This document shows positions 35,221-45,095 of a stretch of DNA of 64,000 nucleotides, piece by piece. The translations under genes were made by a program, and so were the position numbers. The notes below the pieces were generated by a model. The model saw only the letters and a program-made list of their open reading frames with translations, made no database searches and was not told where the DNA came from. The first letter of the stretch is position 1. Each line of letters begins with the position of its first letter. This DNA comes from Asterochloris sp. CNOR1 (lineage: Eukaryota; Chlorophyta; Trebouxiophyceae; Trebouxiales; Trebouxiaceae): the NCBI GenBank assembly GCA_963969365.1, contig OZ017750.1:2108001-2172000 (forward strand), read 5' to 3'.

Positions 35221-36352
35221 GGAATGCCACTTCATATGTTTTCTGCTCCAGCAAGCAAGTAGACCAGTGCATCGTCAGTCAGTAAGTGCCACAGCCAAAT
35301 ACTTTGGAGTGGGTTAACCAGTTGGAGGGGGCCTATCGTCAATTGCAGGAAATGCTGGGGCAGGGGGACGAAAGCTGGGAACAGACTGGAGCCCTTCTAT
35401 GTCAGGAATGGCCAGTTCACTCGGCCTCCGAGCTGAACTACAGGCGCACTGGCACAACCTCTTCAGCCCTGCAGGTGATGGGTCGGAACGCAGGTGGATG
35501 CACAGGCAGGCAATCTGAGAGCTTGCAGGTGAAGAGCTCTGACAAGCTGTTACGCTGTTGCCTGAACCTCAGGAGACACAGCCACCGTGAAGGAGCTGTC
35601 TACCAAACTGGCACTGCGCTGATCCCTGCCAAAGGCAGGCTCAGTTTCATTTTGCTGCTTGTGGTCGTGAATGCGCCCACGTTTGCCTCCGACCAGGTCA
35701 CCAGTCGCCTACAAACCACCGCAGCACAGGAGTCAGGCAGGCTGCTTGTGATGCTGCAGAGTACCTGCATGGAGATAGGAGTGAAAGCTGATAGCTTGTG
35801 CACGCTTCACAACTCTGCTTGCCTGAGCACCAGTGCATTGCTGCTGTAGCTGGCAATACTTGTGCGGGGATGCAGCAGGCTGGCAGCAGCTGGCGCCTTA
35901 AGCCAGACCACCACTACCAGCTCATGCCGGTGGTGCAGGCCGTCGTGCTCAATGCATGTCTGAAAGAATCCGCTCACCTGCAAACGATGGCCAGCACAAC
36001 TGCCAGCTAAGAGGTATACAGACCATGCCAGCAAGAGCTTGAATAGAATCACCGTCATGCCCCCTGAGCTTCAGTGTCAGATGGGCCTAGGTCAAGTCTC
36101 ATTGTTCACAACTTGTGCGTCCTCCGTGCGTTCAGCGGGTACATATGATGGGCGCACTGGGATCCCAGAGACTTTGCGGCACCCGTGCATGTCGCCATTC
36201 TGCAGATCTGCAATCCCGGGTCTGCTGGCATTCAGCTCCCTGCCAATCTAGGTGTGTGATCAAGGTGCTGTCTTGCGCAAGCTGTGCATCTGTTGACAGA
36301 CTGTGACGCAGTTTGCATGTCCAGCCAAGTACACCAGTGAAATGCCGGACAC
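35221..36352. other. Intergenic region with one weak minus-strand candidate
   Basis: About 1.1 kb lies between the LRR and mTERF genes. A plus-strand frame at 35286-35849 lacks codon or domain support. A two-exon minus-strand model (35600-36058) is the best coding candidate and is listed separately. Confidence 0.35.
35600..36058 (-). CDS. Possible small secreted protein (two exons)
   Basis: An ATG at 36058 opens a signal-peptide-like exon (MTVILFKLLLAWSVYLLAGS then CAGHRLQ) ending at a consensus donor, TTGCAG|gtgagc. In the same phase, an acceptor near 35760 leads to VLCSITSSLPDSCAAVVCRR and a stop at 35602-35600. Start, signal, donor, acceptor and phase agree, but the product is short (about 80 residues) and has no known domain, so this may be coincidence. 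Confidence 0.3.
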
Positions 36353-37360
36353 ATGCTCTGCAGGGTCCAGCTGTCCAGGCTGCACGCCAGCAGGCAACAG
36401 CTGCTGTGCTGCCGTGCTGCAGCAGCGGGGCAGGATACCTTGAGCAGGGCAGCGGCTGCCGCAGCCACCCCGCAGCAGGAGATCAGGAAAGTGCTTGCTG
36501 CTCGAGGCTGGTCGCGAGCCTGGTGTGACCAGATTGTGGCTGAAAGGGGTCGGCAGTACAGCAAGGATGCTCCGCATGTGGACGCTGTGGTAAGCACTGC
36601 CGCCGCTGAGATGCATAAATCACATGAGCAAGATGCTTGAGCTGCTGTCTTTAGTACTGCTGTATCGCGAAATGTTGCTCGGGACAGCTGCTGAAAGCTC
36701 TACGTCTGAGCCTGTGTTGATGGTGCCATCGCTGTAGGTCAGCTATCTGGAGTCTCTTGGAATGCCAACTCAGGCTGTTTGTCACATCATTGCCCTGACA
36801 TGCAAGATCCTTGACCTGGACGTGGAGAAGGACCTCAAGCCTGTGGTGCAGTACATTGAAAACCAGGGAGTCAGTAGTGAGTCTGCATGCCAATTGCTGC
36901 TGATGGGCTTCTGCCTGTGCCTGCATGCTCAGCCTTAGAGGTGGCCTCTCACATGCATGCTTAGCAGTGTCCTGCAGGTTGACTTGTTGAGACAGCCTTG
37001 CACCTGTGCTGTTGAGCTGTCCATGGGTTGCCTATCAGCAGCCTTTGCAAAAACTACCCAAGGAGCTCCAGTGCCCCTCTCAAGGTTGCTGCACAACCTT
37101 CCTGAGGTGCTCTGCTGTTTCTCAAAAGTTGTCCCTCCCCTGTGGCAGGAGAAGAGCTGCCGAAGGTCCTTCTGATGCATCCAAAACTCCTCACTTTCAA
37201 GGTGGGCAGTGGCAAGCAGCTGCAGTCTGGCAAGGGCCGGGCACAGCTCGACGTCATTGAGACAGATGGGCAGAGGACTGTTGGAGTCAGCTACTTTAGA
37301 GACAAAACCCAGTGGGCTACCTCCACTCCACTAAAACCATTCAAGCCAGCAAGCTCGTGA
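36353..37360 (+). CDS. Organellar mTERF-domain protein (short)
   Basis: Three exons in phase, 36353-36589, 36738-36876 and 37149-37360, give about 195 residues. The N-terminus, MLCRVQLSRLHASRQQLLCC, is Arg-rich without acidic residues, as in a plastid or mitochondrial presequence. Helical repeats follow: EIRKVLAARGWSRAWCDQIV, SYLESLGMPTQAVCHIIALT, LKPVVQYIENQGVS and the diagnostic EELPKVLLMHPKLLTF with its conserved Pro. mTERF proteins bind organelle DNA or RNA and affect transcription, splicing or ribosome assembly. Only about three repeats are present, fewer than in most members, so this is a short form or a fragment of the family fold. The C-terminal region (VGVSYFRDKTQWATSTPLKP) is not repeat-like. 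Confidence 0.8.
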
Positions 37361-37457
37361 TCTCCTTCAATTCATGTTGAAAACATACTAGGCAAAGGCT
37401 TCAAGACCTAAGCAACATGAGGTCAGCAGCAGTACAAAAATTGCACTGCGGCTACAG

Positions 37458-40400
37458 TCAGCGCCTGGCCAGGGCTTGCTGCCCTGCAGTTGAGGATGGC
37501 TGTGCCAGGGTCTCCCCATGCAAAGCATCAGGCGCTGGCAAGATGAAGGCCACAACTGCCGTGCAGTCGTCCTCTTTACCCCCTTGGGGGTTGAGGCGCT
37601 GCAGCCAAGTCAGCTGGCCAGCGTGGGCAGCCTCTACAATCCAGGGGGAGCGGAACGCTTCGTCGCTGGCCTGTGCCTGAGCAGTTGCAACAATTGTGCG
37701 GGACAGCACCTGAGCTGACAGCTCGGTGCGATCTGGATAGTCCTGCAGCACAACAAGATACAGTGTGGCACTTGGCTGGAGATGCTCAGAGGGGATCTGC
37801 ATGTCAAGGGTACCTCTGCAGGAGCTTGCCGCATACAAGCAATGACCTGGGGGAAGATGGGCTCCCTCAAACCTAGCAAAGCTGCACACTTGCTGCGCAC
37901 CGAGCAACCCTGCACCCCTTAACGCAATGTGCAACTGCACAACCTTGGCTCCCATACACTGCAGGATCCCGACGGGACACAAGCAACACCAGCATGGCAG
38001 AGCCTCCCTGAAACGCAGGACAGCTGCCGCTCGCTTGAACCAGTTCATGCATGCAGCTCCACCTCTCATTTCAATCTGCTGCTGTACAAGGTAAATCAGC
38101 TCCTTGTCCCAAAATCTGCACCAACACGTGCATGCAGCTACACCACTCACCTGAATGTGCTGTTGTATAAGCTTGACCAGCTGCTCGTCCCAAAGGTTGT
38201 CAAACACGCCATCGGTCGCCATGACCACCACATCCCCAGCCTCCAACCTCACATTGTACAGCACGGCATCCTCAGCAGTGTCCGTTTCGGGGTCATACTG
38301 TGGGGCTGCCAGCTGGAAGGGCATGTTGAACTCATGCTGCTGCGCCTGCAGCAAATTTCGGTGGTGTCACTGAGGTGTGAATGTGTGCTGCTTTCCTTGC
38401 AGCGGTGTTGGCAGCAGTGTCAGTATCTGGGTCTTGCCGGCATTACCAAAGCTGGCTCCATGGCTCCCTGCTGGAATGTTGCCTTGCAATGGTACAAAGA
38501 GAGAAGGCTCAGAGGCTCAGACAACAGCAGCAAGGGCATGTCAAAACATGCTGCTGTGCCTGCAGTAAGCTTCACTTACTGGATCTTGCTGGGGGATCGG
38601 ACATGTGGCTGGCATGCCCACAGCAGGGCGCATGGCACTGCCAGGTGACATGTTGTCCATGCAGGTGGTTGATATGGATGTGCAGGTAAGACTGGGCATC
38701 AGTGAGGATGGATCCGGCAAAAGCCCTCACTGCCACTTGCTGCAGGGTCTGCATCAGGCTGTTTCGTGCAAAAGGCCATGTGCAACACCTTGGTCTGACC
38801 AACAGGTGGACAGCCACCGCCCAGCGCTAAAGATGACGTGATACTGCAGCTGTCGCCCTGGGTGAGCACCCACAGCACATCTGTCATGCCAGAGGCACAG
38901 CCTTGCCCATGACCGCCAAAGCTGGCCAGTGCAGGATGCTGATGGCGCTCACCTGACTGCTGTGCACACAGTGGCCGTTGCGGATGACCCTGAAGCCACT
39001 GTCACCTATATTGGCCACCTGCAGCGGCAGCACCAAGACTCTGACCCAGCACAGCCTGCATGGCCTCGATGGGGCAATTGCAGCAGATGCTGCAGCACAG
39101 TAAGCATCTACACCACCCAGACGTAGGCACTGCAATGTGGCATGCTGCTGTCAATACCGGCGGAGGCCTCTCGACCTCAAGGGTAGGCACTGCAGCCCAG
39201 GCTGCACATTGACCACCTCAGCACAGGGACTGCAGCGAGGCATGCCACAGATGTCACCTGCAGCATGCCCCCAGGTTTCATCACTCCCACGCAGGCAGTG
39301 CAGCTGCCAGGTAGCCCCTGCCCATCGTCCTCATTGCTGACTTGCCAGTGAGCATAACCGAGGACATCCGCGGCTGTGCTGTCCCCCACGCGCCCATACC
39401 CCTGGTTCAAAGAGTCGTCAGCATCCTGCATCAGCTGCCTGCAGCAGTGCCCACAAGGATGCGTCAGGCAAGCAGCTGAACAGCAGCATCATGCCTCGAA
39501 GAGTTGTCAGCAATCCGCATCAGCTGCTTACAGCAAGTGCACTTTAGGATGAACCCACCAGCAGCACAGTCACTGTTGGGTGCATCCGCAGCATCTGATG
39601 GGCAGGCATGCAGCACAGCAGCTTTCAGCCACCTGACATCCTGTGAGCCGCAGGCTTGACAAGGCTCGGCCTGACAGCAGGCTGCCGCCTGAAGAAGGGT
39701 CATGACCGATTGGTGACCAATCCTCATGATCCGATTCCAGCTTCTTACGGCGCAGATGGCGGACATCTACACTGCCCACCTGGAGAAGGGTGCTGGGTCA
39801 ATCCCATCTGCTGCCCAGCCCCCCACGCCATCCGCCACCCCAAAGGCGCCCTGACCCAGGCTGTTGACAAAGCAGGCGTCCTCCCCGCCAGTGTCCAGCT
39901 TGTCTGGGTGGGGCAGCATGGCAGAGGCTGCCAGCGACACCAGGCGCCAGTCGCCCTGAGGCCTGGAGAGGTCCACCGGCGTGGGTGGCCGCAGGTCCTC
40001 CAGGTCAAGAGGTGGCGGAAGGGCCCTGCACATGGCAGAGGCACATTTGGTGGCCCATGCAGACAGCACAACACCTGGAAGACCCAAGGGTTGCATTCAG
40101 ATCCTTCTCGGGCCTGACGTGCCTCCTGTCAGGCTGCACAGGGGTTGATATCCTCCTAGCAGACAGGCTCTGGCCACATCTCATATTCATCAGCTGGAGA
40201 TGTAGCTCTGCTTCTGCGAGGTGTACTTAAAAAGTACCACAAAATAATGCTCCAGCCCTGCCAGAGCAAATGCACAGAGCACCAGCAGTGACTGCCTGCC
40301 ACCAGCCGCATGTTGCCAGCCAGGTGCAGCCCTGTTACTCACGCGGGCTCTGTCTGTGCCTGCCCAGTCACTGTGTTACCCAAAAGTGGTGTCAATAATC

Positions 40401-43058
40401 AGGAGCGCCGGCTCTACCTGCCCTCAGCCATCCTACAGCACGAAAGCTTCAGCGTCATGCTGCTGTGGTGCCAGGCACCTGCCAGGCACAGCCCTGTCAC
40501 TCACGTGGGCCCCTGCGTCATCCAGCCCCAAACCCTCCCCCAAAAGGGCCAGCTCACCCTGGGTGCTGCAGCTGTTCCGTGTTGCCACTGTGCCATTCAA
40601 CAGCTCAAGACAGCCAGGCACAGCAGAGTCACTAGCATGGGCTCTGCTTCCCTACAGCTTTACTGACGCTGTCCAACTGCTGCAGCACTCACGTGGCATC
40701 TGCCTCCTGCTCCCGGCCCTCGTCCAGGAGTTTGCCGTCGTCCTTGTACTCCACAAAGATAGTGGCAGGCTCCCCAGCTTGGGCTCTGCCCATATGCTTC
40801 AGGTCAGCAGGCTCCAGGGCTTCTGAGCTGGCCTCAGCTTCTGCCTGAGCAGGGCTGCTGATGGTGGGAGCGCCATCAGAGAGTGACTGGCTGAGGCTGC
40901 GGCCCGCATTGCCGGCACTGTCCGATGGGGAGGTGGGTTCCTCTGCGAGGGGCAAGCCGCTACTGCTGGGCGGCTTTGCAGGGCGGGCTGCCTCGTCTGG
41001 TCCATGTGTAGGTGAACGCATCTGTTCCTGCAGCATGCCAGGGCTCTCAGCTGACTGACCTTACAGCACTCCAGGCAGCAGGCAGGCGGAGATCGACAGC
41101 ATGCCGTGCCTGCTGGTGGCAGGGTGCAGCGCCTCTGATGCTCTCCTCTGTGCATTGAATCCACCAACATGTTTTGGGCACCCAAGGGCATTTGGCCCAC
41201 AGCTCATGCTTACTAAGCATGTGGGACGTAGCATCACATGTCAGTGTTTCAAGGTGACTTTCGCCAGCATGGCAGTGTGTGCTGATCAAGCGCTGATGTG
41301 ACCCACCTGATCTACAGGGGCGGTCCCGTCCGCCTCCTCCAGCGCAGCTTCGACACCTGCCTCGCTGGGGCTCATGGCTGGGGGCACTCCCGCCATCCCA
41401 GGCTGCTCCTCGGGGGCACCCTGCTCCTGCTGCTGGCTGGCATTGAGCAGCTGCTGAGCCTGGCCTGGAGCAATTGGACCCCTTCTGAACGGCACCAGCG
41501 AGGGCTGCCTGCCAGCAGATCGCCCTGCCTTCATTTCTCCCTGATCCTGCATCATGACTTCAGTCATGTCGCTGCTTTGCAAACAAGATGCTTGTATGTG
41601 GGGACAGCATCAAAGTGGTCTCATGAAGCCATGCACTCAAGCATTGGATAGGCAGCACTCAGCGTCTGGGCAGTGTGCATTGCATGGCAGGTGCACGTGA
41701 TTCGGGTGTCTGCTGCTCTGCCGAGCCCAATGCACAGCAGGTCACGTCAGGCAACATGAGCTCAGGAACAACACGGCACTCTGGGCGAGGCGTCATCAAC
41801 CCCTGTCGTCGGCATCTGGAGCAGCTGCTGGGCTGCATGGGTACTGCGCACCTGCCGCTGCTGCTGGGCATCTGCCTTGCCTTGCTGCAGCCGCAGCTGG
41901 GCAGAGGGCTGCTGCACCGCATCCTGCGGCCATGTCCAGCCGCTGTTCAGAGCATCCCCTGACAGTTGTGCGTCGTGAAACAAAGGCCAGCCCTGGCCAG
42001 GGGCTGGTGCTCCCAAGATGTGATTAATGCTCCAGCCTGCTCAGACTGCAGTGCACCTGCCAAGCAGTGTCACCTGCAGGGCAGGGCTGGGGCTATGGAA
42101 GAAAGGGCTCTCCTCCAGGGGCGTCCTCTGCCGGCCAACAGCGCCGCTGCATCCTCCTGCAGCCCCAGGCAGGGTGCCTGGCGCCTGCTTTGCTCCAGTT
42201 GCGGCTGCCTGCTCCTCCCCAGGCTGCCCCTCATTCTGCAGCACCAGGGCGGCCAGCTGCACAACAGTGTTCAGGAATCACCAGGTCAAACAAAGCACCC
42301 CACTGCTCATCTCAAGCTGCTAAAGTTGATCACCTGCTGTGCTTTGCTGGCACTGTGGAAGAGTAGCCCTTGTTGCCCGTGCTGCCACCTGATGATGCCC
42401 TGCTTGCCGCGGTGGGCAGCTCCTGGAAGGGTGCCTGGCACCTGCTCTGCCTCGGTGGTTGCAGCTGTCAGGGACTCCCCAGGACTATGGACGGACGGTC
42501 CCTCCTGTTCAGTCTGCCGGCTGTCGGCAGGCAGCGTGCCACTGCCGTCTGGCTGCCCCGAGTGGCCCTCTCCCTGTTTCTGCCGCGCCACCCAGCTCTG
42601 CCATCCCTGCAGGTGCTGCTGCAGCTGCTGAGTCCCCTCCCGAGTGGCAGGCACTGCCGCAGGGAAGGTGGGCCGGGACCCCTGCGCTGCGGCAGGGCTC
42701 GCACTGGATTGTGCAGCATGACCCACCGCAGCGTCTCTGGCTTGCGTGTCCTTGCCGGGAGGGGTGTGTGTGGCAAACAACTCATGCTGAGGGTGCCTGC
42801 AAGCAGAGTGGTGGCTGCAGAATGTGCATGTCATCTGACATGACAGAGGGCATCCCATGGGTCATACCAGCAGCTTGTGCAGCCTTTCCTATCTAATGCA
42901 AGAGCAGCTCACCTCTCTTCTGGCCCAGGCCTGGACCTGCCTTTCCACCAATTGCCAAGTAGAAGTCCCACACCAAGCAGTGCCGCAGCAACACTGACTG
43001 CAAGGACAGAGCGTGGCACTGGAGATCGAGCTGGTGGTGGCGCTTGAGTCTGGATCAT
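37458..43058 (-). CDS. Membrane-anchored PPM/PP2C protein phosphatase, PTC7-like, with long N-terminal linker
   Basis: The C-terminal catalytic domain has the PPM acidic motifs: DTGGEDACFV, AFGVADGVGGWAADGIDPAP, SRQLMQDADDSLNQGYGR, VANIGDSGFRVIRNGHCVH, DVVVMATDGVFDNLWDEQLV and GGKEDDCTAVVAFILPAP. Order and wording fit the plant PP2C 55/26-type (yeast PTC7-like) branch, often in plastids or mitochondria. Upstream exons splice in phase: one reading DRRHVRPEKDLNATLGSSR joins directly to ALPPPLDLEDLRPP. Further upstream lie exons GELALLGEGLGLDDAGAH, EPALLIIDTTFG and ATIFVEYKDDGKLLDEG, then Gln/Pro/Ala-rich linkers. A first exon (ATG at 43058) has one transmembrane helix (SVLAVSVAAALLGVGLLLGN). 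Placing all of these in one gene rests on phase agreement. Several exon fragments are duplicated, as listed separately. The stop is 37460-37458. Confidence 0.75.
38048..38195. repeat. 81-bp tandem duplication of a PP2C exon end
   Basis: Two adjacent copies, 38048-38114 and 38129-38195, offset by 81 bases, cover the coding segment DEQLVKLIQQHIQ and the following donor. On the minus strand the downstream copy reads DKELIYLVQQQIEMRGGAAC while the functional copy continues to VSGVAACTCW. The diverged copy lies in the following intron region, so it is probably a decayed or alternative exon. Confidence 0.85.
39408..39540. repeat. Duplicated 5' end of a PP2C exon (pseudo-exon)
   Basis: The functional exon start (39408-39450, minus-strand QLMQDADDS) has a near copy at 39497-39540 (minus-strand QLMRIADNSS). 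The similarity includes the preceding acceptor region but stops after about 12 codons. The upstream copy has taag instead of cag at the acceptor, and its reading frame diverges, so it looks like a non-functional exon copy. Confidence 0.8.
40312..40647. repeat. Three dispersed copies of an exon-donor segment
   Basis: Segments at 40312-40353, 40481-40513 and 40612-40647 share the core gccaggcacagccctgtcac and a following g/cgggc. On the minus strand, copies one and two place a gtgagt donor at the same point. They lie in the N-terminal exon cluster of the PP2C gene. Copy three is the most diverged. Confidence 0.7.
42160..42445. repeat. Duplicated linker segment encoding PGTLPGAA
   Basis: Two stretches about 250 bases apart (around 42160-42200 and 42405-42445) both read, on the minus strand, a Gln followed by VPGTLPGAA or APGTLPGAA. 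They suggest that the PP2C linker grew by internal duplication. Confidence 0.6.
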
Positions 43059-43545
43059 CTGCAGAGCAATGGGCCCAGCACTTTTTGCAGGCACTGGTTG
43101 CCTGCTCCGCAGCCTGACAGCGGTGCTGTCCTCTGCATGTTTCAACAGCAACGAGCACAGCACAGCATGCTTGCCTGCCTCTGGACCTGCTGCTCCTGTC
43201 CATGTTGCCTCCTGCCACCTGGAAGCAACAGGGGGAACCAGATCAGCATGCCTTCTGCGGGCAGGTGCCAGTGAGTACCGGCCTACCGCAAATCACAACA
43301 TTGGCCTCTCTCAGCTGCTGTGAGCTGTGAAAGCGAGACTTGGCGCCCGGCCTGCAGGCTGTATGCCTCCTGCTCCGGCTAATGTGCAGAGAATGAGATC
43401 CAGGAATGAGGCTAGACTGCATTACAGCCCAGAGCGATGATCAGCTCTGATTGCTCACATATGTGAGGGGTTTGACTAAGCTGGCAGTTGACCCAGATAA
43501 TAATAATCTGGGGTGGGTCTCTCCATTTCAACTGGTTTCTGGAGA
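43059..43545. other. Intergenic region upstream of PP2C gene
   Basis: This lies between two same-strand genes and includes the 5' region of the PP2C gene and the 3' end of the ARH homologue. The part after about 43380 is AT-richer (for example taataataatctgggg near 43499). An extra 5' exon of the PP2C gene could lie just above 43058, but none is supported. Confidence 0.35.
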
Positions 43546-44839
43546 CTACACTGACATCCCCGCATAGGCACGCTGCAGAAGGAGTCGTGCGCATTCAGGA
43601 ATCCTTGCAGCCCGCATGTGGTACTGCTGCTGTAATCCATGGCTGCCGACCGTGCAATCCCTTGCTGCTGCGATCAGCTGCTCAGGCACTGCGCTGACGC
43701 CATGCAGGGCACCCAGCATGCCACCCACGACGGCGGCATTGGTGCTGGGCTCTCCACCTGCCGCCAGGGCAGCTTTGAGACCGGCTTCAAAGCCTGTGCC
43801 CAGCCTCAGATGCATAAAGGCCAGCTGAAACGGCCACTTGACCCACGCGACGCTGTACAGGCCTTCTCTGCCAGGCAGCTCTGTCATGCCTGCTGCCTCA
43901 CGCAGCCAGGACTGCACTGCCAAATTGTCTGGCAGGGCATCCGCCCAAGTGTTCGCAGCTCGCAAGGCCCCTGCCCCATCTCCAGGGCAGCGGATTAAGT
44001 GCGCGATGGCAATGTCGTAGGTTGCAACTGCGTTGCCCGGCTCAAGGCTTGGGTGGGTCAGGGCCGCCTCCTGTCTCGCACAGGCTGCCAGCTGAGACGT
44101 GGACAGCCGGTGCCCCCAGATGGCCAGCGGCGGGGCCCTCATTAGGGCGCCATTGGAGCATGCAGGCATCCCAGTGCGATGCTCCTCCGCAGCAGTCCCC
44201 TTGGCGATGTCTGCCAGCATCTGTTTTGGTGACTTGCCCTCCCGCAGGCCACGCTGCATGATTCTCAATGCGCGCCTGATGGTCTTGCCGTGGCCAGCTG
44301 GTGGGGCACAGCCGCTGGGTGGCTGACTCCAGGTGACGTACTCTCTGATGAGGTCTGCGACTGGCAGCTGGCCAGCTGCTGGGTGCCCAGCCAGTGCATG
44401 AGCCATGCACAGAGCCATTTCAGTGTCGGCGCTGACCTGCAGTTCAGTGTCAGCAATCACTTCTGTGATGACTGGAGCTCAGCTGCAGGTGCTCTTTAGG
44501 TCATGGGCAAACGCTGACGGCACGTTGGCAGCTGGCTGGCAGCAGAGATAGAAGGTGCTACAGATCACTGTTACAAGGTCCCAAGTGGACATGCTGAGCA
44601 AAGCAGGCTGGGGCTGCAGGCCAGTGGTGAATGCATTGCTGAAGTGACTTGTTGTACTGTTTCACCTGGCCAGGTGCGCGCTTGCTGCCCCTGTTGCTCT
44701 TCCACACCAGCGCGCCATCAATGTCCTCCAAGGATGGCCGCTTGTCGCCAAATTCCAGCATGGCACCTGTGGCATTCCCTACAGCCGCTCCCCAGAGGGC
44801 GCCCAGCGCTGCATTACCCACATCAGGGGAAATGTCCAT
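43546..44839 (-). CDS. ADP-ribosylglycohydrolase-family protein with altered metal-binding motifs
   Basis: Exon 1 is 44839-44666 and encodes MDISPDVGNAALGALWGAAV with GNATGAMLEF; exon 2 runs from about 44436 to the stop at 43548-43546. The fold follows the ARH/DraG family: an N-terminal GALWGAAVGNATG, then VSADTEMALCMAHALAG, then RTGMPACSNGALMRAPPLAI, HPSLEPGNAVATYDIAIAHL and late GGEPSTNAAVVGGMLGALHG. In active family members the first metal motif is TDDTE and the last is GGDTDTNAA. Here these are SADTE and GGEPSTNAA, so three conserved Asp residues are replaced by Ala, Glu and Ser. The product is likely an inactive or re-purposed ADP-ribose-binding protein, though some divergent members may use other ligands. 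It shares strand with AMP deaminase, 256 bases downstream of its stop. Confidence 0.82.
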
Positions 44840-45095
44840 CAGGTTGGCTCCGCCTGAACTCTCTGTCCAAACCAGATGGGAGGCACCAGACTTGACACAG
44901 TACTGCAGCCCAGCACTAGCCCCAGCCAAAGCAGTCGGGGCAGAGCATCGGTCTGATGAACTTGTTCCTCGTTCAGAGACTTTGCGCTATCGTCCTGTTG
45001 GTACAAATGCCATGCCGCTTGCGAACTAGGGGCTAGGGTAATGTATTTGACAGGGATGATCAGGGACATGCATTGGCCAAAAAATCCTAAACAGC

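Noticed and set aside
37929-38648. Plus-strand open frame of 239 codons
   Set aside because: It is antisense to PP2C catalytic exons whose motifs are clear on the minus strand.
40005-40190. Separate small gene starting at the ATG near 40190, or PP2C starting at the ATG at 40096
   Set aside because: The frame DRRHVRPEKDLNATLGSSR ends at a donor whose phase joins exactly to the PP2C exon, so an internal exon is the better reading. The 40096 ATG lies across the intron.
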